Source of the DNA: Alphaproteobacteria bacterium
GTDB lineage: Bacteria; Pseudomonadota; Alphaproteobacteria; JAGPBS01
Length of the DNA stretch: 51,617 bases
Direction of reading: 5' to 3'
Assembly (NCBI GenBank): GCA_018063245.1
Contig: JAGPBS010000006.1
Location: 1 to 51,617, forward strand
The notes beneath the pieces were generated by a model. It ran no database searches and was not told the DNA's origin. It worked only from the letters and a program-made list of their open reading frames with translations. Positions 1 through 7,634 of the stretch are shown here, piece by piece. The position numbers were made by a program, and so were the translations under genes. The number at the start of each line of letters is the position of its first letter. The first letter of the stretch is position 1.

Positions 1-1
1 A

Positions 2-307
2 GCGGCAGATCAAGGATATGCACCAGCGCAGGATAATCTTGGCATAATGTATTACTACGGTAAAGGCAATCTTCCCAAAGACCTGATTAAGGCTGTTCGC
101 CTATATAAATTAGCGGCAGATCAAGGATATGCACCAGCGCAATTCAATCTTGCAGAAATGTATTACTACGGTAAAGGCAATCTTCCCAAAGACCCTATTG
201 AAGCTGCTCGCCTATATAAATTAGCGGCAGATCAAGGACATGCACCAGCAATACCCTTCTCAAAAACCAAGAACAGACAATCTCCCTACAAAGGCAAGAA
301 ATACTGA
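2..307 (+). pseudogene. Sel1-repeat protein, 3' end of a gene entering the window, probably frameshifted
   Basis: The frame is already open at base 2, so the gene starts upstream of the window. It encodes at least two complete 37-residue Sel1-like repeats (core AADQGYAPAQxNL, then MYYYGKGNLPKD), repeated at DNA level with a 111-bp period. Sel1 repeats are alpha-solenoids for protein-protein contact, common in effectors of intracellular bacteria. After AADQGHAPA near base 245 the frame runs into an unrelated short tail and stops at 307. The other two frames carry what looks like the lost C-terminus. Frame 1 reads a coiled-coil-like NTLLKNQEQTISL stretch (about 253-305). Frame 3 continues as a heptad-like segment and a basic AKRLRLDP tail ending at 467. 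I infer one or two indels have broken the gene. A sequencing error is the alternative. Confidence 0.7.
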
Positions 308-467
308 GTTGAAAAAGGATAGGGATGAAATGCGGACAATGATCATGCAATTACAAAGCAGTGTGATGACCCTGCAAAATAATGAGCTCAAAAGATCAAG
401 CGATGCACCAAATTCTGAGGCAAAGAGACTCCGCCTTGATCCTGGTGCCGATGCTGATAAGGCGTGA
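306..467 (+). other. Displaced C-terminal coding segment of the broken Sel1 gene
   Basis: This stretch is open in frame 3. It encodes a charged, heptad-like segment (LKKDRDEMRTMIMQLQ...) followed by the tail SEAKRLRLDP, then a stop at 465-467. It has no plausible start or ribosome site of its own. The tail resembles the end of the Sel1-like protein at 36825-37724 (EPKRQRISP), which supports reading it as the out-of-frame C-terminus of the preceding repeat gene rather than a separate protein. Confidence 0.5.
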
Positions 468-627
468 TGGAGAGTAGCAGCAATAGCCAATTCAACCCAT
501 AAAAAACAGGACCTTCCCCAAAAATAAAAATAAATAGAATGAAAGTTTAAGAGAGCCAAGAAAAGTTGTGATTTAGGAAGTGAATTTTGCTATTTTGAAA
601 AAATGGGGAAAGTTCATTGAATATCAC

Positions 628-655
628 TTGACATTTATACTTATTTGTTTATAAT
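628..655 (+). promoter_or_regulatory. Strong sigma-70-type promoter of the 882-aa Sel1 gene
   Basis: Perfect -35 TTGACA (628-633) and perfect -10 TATAAT (650-655), 16 bp apart. A start of transcription near 662 would give a leader of about 36 nt with AAAAGGA at 684-690 ahead of the ATG at 698. Both hexamers match the consensus exactly, so the gene is probably strongly expressed. Confidence 0.75.
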
Positions 656-697
656 GTTATATTATTTATATCTGAGCATTTTTAAAAGGATTTTCAA

Positions 698-3346
698 ATG
701 ACACTTGTTTCACACGGACAAATAAATCACAAAACATACACTTTTTATCTCTATGATCTTCAAAATGGCGTACCTTTGAAGGTAAATCCCAGGTATAAAG
801 CAGTCACAATTAAAGAGCAGGATTTAACGGTACAGAATATTCTCTTGTCTGAGAGAGTTGTTACCTATTTGCCTCCCAAAGAAAAAGCAAAATTGCCTCA
901 GCGTCTCTTAAGTAATCAGCAATATCTTGATTTTTTAAGCGCTTGTTCTTTGATGATCCCGAAAGAATCCCTTCCGCAAGGCATGTCGAAGAGGGACATA
1001 AAAAAGCATCGCTTTAACAGCGCTGAAGCATTCGCGCTGCTTACATCAGTTTCAGATCAAGGGCTTGCAGAGGCTCAATATACATTGGGTTATTGTTATT
1101 TAAGCGGGAGGGGTGTTGAGAGTGACCAGATGAAGGCTCATGAGTTATTTAAGCAATCTTCTGACCAAGGATATGCAGAGGCTCAAAATAGTTTAGGTTA
1201 TCTTTGTCATAATGTCAAAAGGAATGAGGGTGTCGAATTAAGAAATGAAGCCAGAGCTTTGATAGAGCAAGCAGCTGAAAAAGGTCATCCGATGGCCCTT
1301 AATAATTTAGGAACGTTTTACTTCGAGGGGGATAGCGTTGAGGTTGATTTGACAAAAGCAATTTTATTGTTTAAACAGGCTGCTGATTTTGGATGTGCTG
1401 CCGCTCAATATAATTTAGCCCGTTGTTATTTTGAAGGAAAAGGCGTTGAGGTAGACTTGAAAATAGCGAGGGATCTTTTCCAGAAGGCAGCTGATCAGGG
1501 GGATCTAGATGCCCAGTCTTTTTTGGGAGATTTTTATAAAAATGGCTTTGGTGTCCCAAAAGATTTAGCTCAGGCCGTACATTGGTATGAAAAGTCATCA
1601 ATTCAAGGACATGCTGCCGCTCAATATAATTTAGCCCGTTGTTATTTTGAAGGAAAAGGCGTTGAGGTAGACTTGAAAATAGCGAGGGATCTTTTCCAGA
1701 AGGCAGCTGATCAGGGGGATCTAGATGCCCAGTCTTTTTTGGGAGATTTTTATAAAAATGGCTTTGGTGTCCCAAAAGATTTAGCTCAGGCCGTACATTG
1801 GTATGAAAAGTCATCAATTCAAGGACATGCTGGGGCTCAATACAATTTGGGCGAATGTTACCAAATGGGTTGGGGTACCCCAATAAATGCAGTATTTGCT
1901 GTGTTTTTGTTTCAAAAAGCAGCCGATCAAGGGCATGGAAGGGCACTTAACAAATTGGGTTCTTGTCATCAACTTGGTTTCGGTGTTTCCAAGGATTTGG
2001 TTAAGGCGGTTTCATATTATCAGCGAGGAGTTGATAAAGGAGATCTTCTTGCTCAAAACAATTTAGCTTCTTGTTATCAAAATGGCTATGGTGTTGATAA
2101 AGATCTCGTTAAAGCTTTTCTATTATTTCAAGACGCTGCAAATAAAGAATTAGCAGAGGCTCAATATAATGTAGGGGCTTGTTATCAATTTGCTAAAGGT
2201 GTTTCAGAAGATTGGGAGCAGGCTGCCCTTTGGTATAAAAAGGCAGCAGACCAAAAATTTAGATCAGCAGAAATTGCTTTAGGCACGCTTCAAGAATTAC
2301 GTGCGACTAAAAAAGAGATAGAGAATCAATTTAAGAAGACAGTAGATCAGGAGGCTGCACAGGTAAAACTTCAAGTTCCCTATAGAATGAAATTTGATGC
2401 TCTGATGGCACTTGTCACTCGAGACATGCCTCGATACGAAGAGCTTAAGAGGCAGTGGTTAGAGGTGAAAGGAAAAGAATTGCAAGTAAAGGTCTTCAGT
2501 CGCATTAAAGTGCTTCAGGATTCTGTTGAGAAAGGCGATATGATTACGCCGCAGATTTTAAAAGAGATGGAAGAGCTTTCAAAATCATTTTCAACGGCGC
2601 TTGCAGATGCAAAGAAAGTTATTGCAAAAGCGCATGAAAAAGTTGCGCGCAAGGCGTATCAGCAAGAAAGAAGGGCCTCGATGAGATTAGATCAAGCGCC
2701 TGTATTTGCTGAAATCCCGAAGATTGAAGAGCCGTCAGTTTCAGAAACGCGTTTGATCAAAGAACGTCTTGCACAAGAAGCAGAAGCAAAAGAGAAAAGA
2801 AGGAGCGTGACGCTTGAAAGACGCTTAAGCCGTAGCCTCTCACGAAACTCATTAAAATTGGACTTTCAGCAAACGCAAGAACAATTAGCGAAAGAAAAAG
2901 AGAAGCATGAGCTTCGTAAAAGTCAGAGACTCTCAAAGCTTTATACAAAAGAAGAGTTAATTGCCGCAGGTCTTTTACCAGCTGACAATGGTGCAGAGCC
3001 TGTTAAAATCTACGGCAGGATTGCGAGTTTTGAGAAGGGCACGCAGGAGATTTATGAAGGCAAAAGAGAAGCCAGAGAATATACAGCGCTTGTACGTGAT
3101 CTTCTTCAATCATTTGCAGATTCAGCAGATCTGAAATTATTCAAAAAAGTTCATAAGTTTGAGAAATTGAAAAAGGGTCTCGGCGGTTTAGTTGGTGTTG
3201 ATCACTTAAAGCCATGGGAGAGAAATGGCTGCCGGATCTGTTCATTTAGAATCTCAGACAGCATCCCAGAGCGCATCGTCTTCGCTTGGAAGAAAAAGGA
3301 ACAAAAGGCCTATCAAGTGACCTTTGTGAACTATCACCCGAAGTGA
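698..3346 (+). CDS. Large Sel1-repeat protein with coiled-coil middle and RelE/YoeB-like C-terminal end
   Basis: The protein has 882 residues, no signal peptide and three parts. Residues 1-110 are unique. About twelve Sel1-like repeats (35-36 residues, pattern AxYNLxxCYxxGxGVxxDxxxAxxLFxKAADQGxxxAQ) fill about 110-545. About 545-800 is charged and helical, including an Arg/Ser-rich piece (RRLSRSLSRNSLKL). The last 70 residues (813-882) read like a Txe/YoeB/RelE toxin core: a helix ending FEKLKKGL, then SFRISD (Arg851), ERIVFAW (Arg859) and a terminal NYH (Tyr879-His880). Residues about 234-305 and 306-377 are identical because of a perfect DNA duplication. AAAAGGA precedes the ATG and a consensus promoter lies upstream. 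No antitoxin gene is adjacent. The Sel1 assignment is firm; the toxin-like end is my inference. A host-directed effector is plausible. Confidence 0.85.
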   Translation: MTLVSHGQINHKTYTFYLYDLQNGVPLKVNPRYKAVTIKEQDLTVQNILLSERVVTYLPPKEKAKLPQRLLSNQQYLDFLSACSLMIPKESLPQGMSKRDIKKHRFNSAEAFALLTSVSDQGLAEAQYTLGYCYLSGRGVESDQMKAHELFKQSSDQGYAEAQNSLGYLCHNVKRNEGVELRNEARALIEQAAEKGHPMALNNLGTFYFEGDSVEVDLTKAILLFKQAADFGCAAAQYNLARCYFEGKGVEVDLKIARDLFQKAADQGDLDAQSFLGDFYKNGFGVPKDLAQAVHWYEKSSIQGHAAAQYNLARCYFEGKGVEVDLKIARDLFQKAADQGDLDAQSFLGDFYKNGFGVPKDLAQAVHWYEKSSIQGHAGAQYNLGECYQMGWGTPINAVFAVFLFQKAADQGHGRALNKLGSCHQLGFGVSKDLVKAVSYYQRGVDKGDLLAQNNLASCYQNGYGVDKDLVKAFLLFQDAANKELAEAQYNVGACYQFAKGVSEDWEQAALWYKKAADQKFRSAEIALGTLQELRATKKEIENQFKKTVDQEAAQVKLQVPYRMKFDALMALVTRDMPRYEELKRQWLEVKGKELQVKVFSRIKVLQDSVEKGDMITPQILKEMEELSKSFSTALADAKKVIAKAHEKVARKAYQQERRASMRLDQAPVFAEIPKIEEPSVSETRLIKERLAQEAEAKEKRRSVTLERRLSRSLSRNSLKLDFQQTQEQLAKEKEKHELRKSQRLSKLYTKEELIAAGLLPADNGAEPVKIYGRIASFEKGTQEIYEGKREAREYTALVRDLLQSFADSADLKLFKKVHKFEKLKKGLGGLVGVDHLKPWERNGCRICSFRISDSIPERIVFAWKKKEQKAYQVTFVNYHPK
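1396..1827 (+). repeat. Perfect 216-bp tandem duplication inside the Sel1 gene
   Basis: Bases 1396-1611 and 1612-1827 read identically, and a few bases of match continue past the second copy. The unit is 72 codons, exactly two 36-residue Sel1 repeats, so the frame is kept. Neighbouring Sel1 repeats differ at many positions, so identity at DNA level means a recent duplication or gene conversion. Confidence 0.9.
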
Positions 3347-3382
3347 TATTTTAATTTTCTGCCTTGCTGCCGTCTTTTATGT

Positions 3383-3436
3383 GTCATGCTGAATTTATTT
3401 CAGCATCTACAGATCCTGAAACGAGTTCAGGATGAC
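3383..3436. repeat. Dispersed double-hairpin element, family A
   Basis: Two adjacent perfect hairpins lie between the convergent Sel1 and trmB genes: ATGCTGAA/TTCAGCAT (3386-3393 with 3399-3406) and ATCCTGAA/TTCAGGAT (3413-3420 with 3426-3433). The element is bounded by GTCAT and ATGAC. A diverged second copy lies at 43743-43811. It resembles intergenic palindromic repeats of symbiotic and intracellular alphaproteobacteria and could also act as a bidirectional terminator. Confidence 0.75.
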
Positions 3437-3467
3437 TTATAGTCAACCCTAGTCGACAGGCCTTAAG

Positions 3468-4235
3468 CTATTTCTGAATCGTAAAGTGGTAAAAATAGCA
3501 AGTTCGGCCTTGTTCAATTGCTTTTTGTTCATAGCGTGTCTGTGGCCAAGAATCAGGGCGAGATTCATTGTCATTAGGCGCTGTATAATCGAGAATAAAG
3601 TGCGGATCAGCCTTTAAGTGACTCACAGACCATTCTAAAAGAACAGGATCATCTGAGGCAAAGTGGAATTCGCCCCCTTGCTTAAAAAGGCGTGTGAGCT
3701 CTTTAAGGCTTTGAGGATTAATAAAGCGACGCTCTCTATGTTTGAGTTTTGGCCAGGGATCAGGGAAAAGTAAAAAGGCTTTCTCGAAACAATTGCTCGG
3801 CAGTCTCTCTAAAAGAGGCCTGCAGTCATCGGGTAAAATGCGGATATTTGTGATGTTTTTATCATTGATGTGCTTTAGTAAAGAGCAAACACCGTTGATG
3901 AAAGGCTCACAGCCGATAAAAGCAATATCAGGATTATCAGCAGCTCTCTGCGCAATATGTTCACCGCCGCCGAAACCGATTTCAAACCAGATGGATTTGT
4001 AATCTGTGTGATCAAAAGAAAGTGCCTTCAGCAAATCTTTCAAAGAAAAGTTAGGTGAGATGCATTTAACCATCTCTTCAGTAATTTCAACCCTTGGGAG
4101 CAAATTTGTCAACAAGGTTTTTTGGCCTGATTTAAAAGAGCGGCCTTTGCGGCGCCCATAAAAGCGGGTGTCTTGAGAAGGTTGTGCTTCTGGAATGTCT
4201 GTATCTTTTGGTGTCATCATATGGATATAATGCAA
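3468..4235 (-). CDS. trmB: tRNA (guanine-N7-)-methyltransferase TrmB
   Basis: Methylates guanine 46 at N7 in tRNA variable loops, using S-adenosylmethionine. The 255-residue protein has the N-terminal FYGRRKGR motif, the SAM-binding glycine loop EIGFGGGEH, and the family signature FPDPWPKLKHRERRF. The length is slightly above the usual 210-240 because of an N-terminal extension of about 25 residues. It lies 15 bp downstream of dapF on the same strand and is probably co-transcribed. The C-terminus faces the family A repeat and the convergent Sel1 gene. Confidence 0.93.
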   Translation of the reverse strand: MHYIHMMTPKDTDIPEAQPSQDTRFYGRRKGRSFKSGQKTLLTNLLPRVEITEEMVKCISPNFSLKDLLKALSFDHTDYKSIWFEIGFGGGEHIAQRAADNPDIAFIGCEPFINGVCSLLKHINDKNITNIRILPDDCRPLLERLPSNCFEKAFLLFPDPWPKLKHRERRFINPQSLKELTRLFKQGGEFHFASDDPVLLEWSVSHLKADPHFILDYTAPNDNESRPDSWPQTRYEQKAIEQGRTCYFYHFTIQK

Positions 4236-4250
4236 AAAAAATCTAACAAA

Positions 4251-5102
4251 TCAAGCTTTTTCTTCTATAAACGATTTATCAAGCGTGCCTTTAAAGACAA
4301 ACTGAATGGAGCCTTTCATGTGAATCGGGCCATCAGCTGTCCATTCAATGTCAAGATCGCCCCCATCCATCGTTACTTTTGCTTTGTGATTGATAATGCC
4401 TTTTAAATGAGCCGCGACAACGCTTGCGCAGGCTCCACTTCCGCAAGATTCCGTAATGCCAACGCCGCGTTCCCACACACGCATGCGCAAATGATCAGGT
4501 GATAAGACGTGAACGATTTCAACATTGATCCGTTTTGGAAAAAGAGGGTGATGTTCAATCAAAGGGCCGATTGTTGCAAGATCGATCTGAGAGACGTCAG
4601 GAACAAAGAAAACAAGGTGCGGATTGCCAATATTCACAGCATAAGGATCTTTCAGGTCTTGATCAAAAACAAAAGGAACAGGCGTTGTTTTAAAATCATC
4701 AGCCAGAGGAATGTCAGAGGCAAGCAAGCGTGGTGGTGGAAAGATCATTCCATACTGATTGCCCCACATATGTGTGCCTTTGAGGAGCCCGCCTGTTGTT
4801 TCAATTAAAATATCACCAGAGAGGGTTGAAATTTCTGTGAGATAGGCCGCAACGCACCTAGCAGCATTCCCGCATTGTTCGACTTCTGAGCCATCTGCAT
4901 TTAAAATACGCATGAAACAATGATGATCTTTTGACTGGGGCGTTTCAATGTAAATAATTTGATCACAACCGATGCCATGTTTTCGATCAGCCATTTTTTG
5001 CAAATCATTCCGGCTGAAATGAAGAGAGTTGAGTCTCATATCAAAAATAATGAAATCATTGCCAAGGCCTTGCATTTTATAGAATGTGATAAGATCTGCC
5101 AT
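4251..5102 (-). CDS. dapF: Diaminopimelate epimerase
   Basis: Converts LL- to meso-diaminopimelate, the penultimate step to lysine and the source of the peptidoglycan cross-linking residue. The 283-residue protein shows GLGNDFIIFD at the N-terminus, the first catalytic cysteine in EQCGNAARC (Cys77), and the second in ESCGSGAC (Cys220). Both acid-base cysteines are present, so the enzyme should be active. It is first of a dapF-trmB pair. AGAGGA lies shortly before the ATG on the minus strand. Its presence implies the organism makes its own cell-wall precursor. Confidence 0.95.
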   Translation of the reverse strand: MADLITFYKMQGLGNDFIIFDMRLNSLHFSRNDLQKMADRKHGIGCDQIIYIETPQSKDHHCFMRILNADGSEVEQCGNAARCVAAYLTEISTLSGDILIETTGGLLKGTHMWGNQYGMIFPPPRLLASDIPLADDFKTTPVPFVFDQDLKDPYAVNIGNPHLVFFVPDVSQIDLATIGPLIEHHPLFPKRINVEIVHVLSPDHLRMRVWERGVGITESCGSGACASVVAAHLKGIINHKAKVTMDGGDLDIEWTADGPIHMKGSIQFVFKGTLDKSFIEEKA

Positions 5103-5221
5103 TTGTATATCCTCTTTAAAATCTATCCTAGGCTTCTTTTTTGTAAATAAAAAATAAAAAAAGGTTGCAACTAAATTTTTTACATGATATTGCCATAAAA
5201 AACAGAAAGAATTGAGTTGTC

Positions 5222-6565
5222 ATGCAAGTATTACAAAAAATTATATGTTCATTATTCGTTCTATTCTTGATCTTTCCCTTGGGTAATGCCATGGGAGGGC
5301 AAGAAGAGCAATTGTATCATCAACTTCTGGATGTGAAAGAAAAAAAGATTCAGTTGCTTGAAAAAAAGTTAGCAAAGGCTCAAAAGCAGATTGAGATGCT
5401 GGAGACTCAGGCATATGGAAAGCCTCAATCAAAAAATGAGTCTGACTTTTCTGATTCAATCGAGGTGGGTGATGTATATCCAGAGCAAGAACAAAATATA
5501 GATTTTGAAGAACTGGCGGACAGACAAGATGATTTAGCCTATGAAGAGGCAGTGAAAGAACATCATGCGCAGCGTGCTTATTTTCAATCTCCGCAGAGTA
5601 GATTGCGTAGGCAAACATCTTCATTGCCTGAGCGTGGTGCTTATATGCCAACAGCGGCGCCAGCAGCCTTTGTTCACCAGGAATCACCAGATTGGCAGTG
5701 GCGTGGTGCTGTTGAGGCTTTATATTTAAGGCCACGGTTAAATGATTTGATTTATGCGCAACAGAACGATAACAATGGTGCCGCGGGTTCTACTTATAAG
5801 CAAGATTTTGATAATGAGCCTGGCGTGCGTGTGAGCCTTGAGCGGCGTGTTCAGAATCAGTGGATTCTGGGTGGTTTTATGCAATATTTTGCAGCTGATG
5901 CTAAAAACAGCACTTCAGGCTCAGATCTGGTTGCTGCTCCTGGTTTCGGAATGGCGAATAGTAGTCTTTTCACATCTGCTGCTGCAAAGACTGAGCTTGA
6001 TCTTTGGCACTCAGGCATATATGGGAAAAAGGTTATCTCATTATCTCCATTTGCTTTAACAGTGACGCCTGGTATCGACTTTGCTTATTTCACGCTGGAT
6101 CAGGATTATCAGTATCAGAATGCGAGCAATGTTTTAACGCAAAGCCAAAAGCAGTCTTTCAAAGGGGCAGGTCCCTCCATTGCTCTTGAGGGAAAATATG
6201 CCTTTAATCCTTATTTTTCAGTTGATTTAAACTTTGGGATAGCAGGCCTGTTCGGAGAGCATCAAACAAAATTTTCTGGCGTTCAAGTTGGTGCTGTGCC
6301 CGCAAGCACGACTCCAGTTCATTTTAAGGATTACGCTTTTGTGCCACATATGACAGGAGGCGTTGGTGTTTCATTTGAGAATAAATCACCGGGGGACAGA
6401 GGCTATGGGATTCGCATTGGCTATGGTTTTGAAAATTGGATCGGGATTGATCGTCCTGTCTCACCAGGTGTGAACTCAATGACCCATAATACAGGCGTTT
6501 CTGGCCGGAAAGATCATAACATGACGCTCGATGGAGTGAGGCTTGAGGTCAGTACCAGCTGGTAG
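5222..6565 (+). CDS. Outer-membrane beta-barrel protein with N-terminal coiled coil (Lpg1974/MOMP-like)
   Basis: The first 23 residues form a signal peptide with a hydrophobic core (CSLFVLFLIFPLGNA). A short coiled coil follows (about residues 30-65, KKIQLLEKKLAKAQKQIEML) and then an acidic linker. From about residue 155 the sequence alternates in beta-strand fashion (WQWRGAVEALYLRPR, YGIRIGYGFENW), and the protein ends in Trp, the usual outer-membrane assembly signal. This layout resembles Legionella MOMP-like (Lpg1974 family) porins, which carry a periplasmic trimerising coiled coil. It is divergent from dapF across a 119-bp AT-rich gap. A porin role is inferred. Confidence 0.75.
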   Translation: MQVLQKIICSLFVLFLIFPLGNAMGGQEEQLYHQLLDVKEKKIQLLEKKLAKAQKQIEMLETQAYGKPQSKNESDFSDSIEVGDVYPEQEQNIDFEELADRQDDLAYEEAVKEHHAQRAYFQSPQSRLRRQTSSLPERGAYMPTAAPAAFVHQESPDWQWRGAVEALYLRPRLNDLIYAQQNDNNGAAGSTYKQDFDNEPGVRVSLERRVQNQWILGGFMQYFAADAKNSTSGSDLVAAPGFGMANSSLFTSAAAKTELDLWHSGIYGKKVISLSPFALTVTPGIDFAYFTLDQDYQYQNASNVLTQSQKQSFKGAGPSIALEGKYAFNPYFSVDLNFGIAGLFGEHQTKFSGVQVGAVPASTTPVHFKDYAFVPHMTGGVGVSFENKSPGDRGYGIRIGYGFENWIGIDRPVSPGVNSMTHNTGVSGRKDHNMTLDGVRLEVSTSW

Positions 6566-6578
6566 GGGGGATTATTTT

Positions 6579-7634
6579 ATGGCTATGATATCTAAAGATA
6601 GTGTTTCTAAAGTTCTGCTGGCTGAAATTAAAAACATGATTGATCAAGCGAAGGTTAGAGCGTTTTCAGTTATCAATCGTGAACTTGTTTTGTTAAATTG
6701 GAATATCGGTAAAAGAATTAAGATAGAGATTGTTCAAAATGCCCGGGCGAGTTATGGAGATCAGATTGTTGCGACACTGTCGCAACAATTGAAGTGTGAT
6801 TTTGGATCAGGATTTACACAGTCTGCACTATCAAGAATGATTAAGTTTTACGAAGAATTTCCTGACTTTGAGATTGTTGCGACACTGTCGCAACAATTAG
6901 GATGGAGTCATTTTGTAGAGCTGATTCCGATAGAAGATCCTGTAAAAAGAGAATTTTATGCTGAAATTTGTCGTGTCGAACGATGGAGTGTGCGTGTTTT
7001 GCGTGATAGAATAAAAGGAATGTTATTTGAACGTACAGTTATATCCCGAAAACCAGAATCAACCATCCTTCATGATTTAGATCAGCTTAGAAAATCAGGG
7101 AATTTGTCAAAAGATTTAACTTTGAAAGATCCCTATGTTTTGGAATTTTTGAATTTAGAAGATACATATAGTGAGCGCGATTTAGAAAGCGCAATTCTTC
7201 ATAAAATGGAAAAATTTCTTCTTGAATTGGGTGGTGAGTTCTCTTTTATCGCACGGCAAAAGAGATTGACTATTAGTGGAGAGGATTATTATCTGGATCT
7301 GTTGTTCTTTCATCGCACTATGAAACGGCTTATTGTTGTTGAATTAAAGCTTGGAAAATTTAACGCAGCTTACAAAGGACAGATGGAGCTTTATTTGAGA
7401 TGGTTGGATAAGTATGAACGGAAAGAAGGTGAAGCCTCGCCCTTAGGGATTATTCTTTGCGCTGAGAAGGATTGCGAACAGATCGAACTTCTTCAGTTGA
7501 ATGAAGGCGATATACACGTTGCTCAGTATATAACAAAACCATTAGAAAATCGTCTAAGACAAGAACTGCATTTAGCGATTGAAAGTTCTCGATTAAAAAA
7601 CATTTCAGCTCAATCAAAGCAAAATCTGCTCTAA
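6579..7634 (+). CDS. YhcG-family PDDEXK nuclease domain protein (DUF1016)
   Basis: The family has an N-terminal DUF1016 helical domain (about residues 10-160, with LNWNIGKRI and GWSHFVELIPI) and a C-terminal PD-(D/E)xK-type domain. The latter carries the motifs YYLDLLFFHR and VVELKLGKF and then YKGQMELYLRWLD. The members are putative DNA nucleases found in accessory regions, possibly linked to recombination or defence. Their role is not settled. I place the start at ATG 6579, after a G-run at 6564-6570. A TTG further upstream would overlap the porin gene. A perfect 25-bp palindrome occurs twice in frame, each time encoding IVATLSQQ. The 3' end overlaps the convergent LRR gene by 21 bp. Confidence 0.85.
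   Translation: MAMISKDSVSKVLLAEIKNMIDQAKVRAFSVINRELVLLNWNIGKRIKIEIVQNARASYGDQIVATLSQQLKCDFGSGFTQSALSRMIKFYEEFPDFEIVATLSQQLGWSHFVELIPIEDPVKREFYAEICRVERWSVRVLRDRIKGMLFERTVISRKPESTILHDLDQLRKSGNLSKDLTLKDPYVLEFLNLEDTYSERDLESAILHKMEKFLLELGGEFSFIARQKRLTISGEDYYLDLLFFHRTMKRLIVVELKLGKFNAAYKGQMELYLRWLDKYERKEGEASPLGIILCAEKDCEQIELLQLNEGDIHVAQYITKPLENRLRQELHLAIESSRLKNISAQSKQNLL
6765..6897. repeat. Two identical 25-bp palindromes inside the YhcG gene
   Basis: Bases 6765-6789 and 6873-6897 are identical. Each is a perfect dyad with 12-bp arms (ATTGTTGCGACA and its complement) around one central C. They are 108 bp apart and in the same frame, both encoding IVATLSQQ. The surrounding sequence is not duplicated. 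Confidence 0.9.

Noticed and set aside
1371-1946. A long minus-strand open frame opposite the Sel1 gene (191 codons)
   Set aside because: It exists because the duplicated repeat lacks stops in that frame. The plus-strand frame has the clear Sel1 pattern, promoter and ribosome site.
5103-5221. A promoter (TTGCAA at 5165) for the outer-membrane protein gene
   Set aside because: At 17-bp spacing the -10 would be TATTGC, only three of six matches, so I do not annotate it.
5241-5735. A 164-codon minus-strand frame inside the outer-membrane protein gene
   Set aside because: It lies wholly opposite a gene with signal peptide, coiled coil and beta-barrel ending. It has no recognisable domain or ribosome site.
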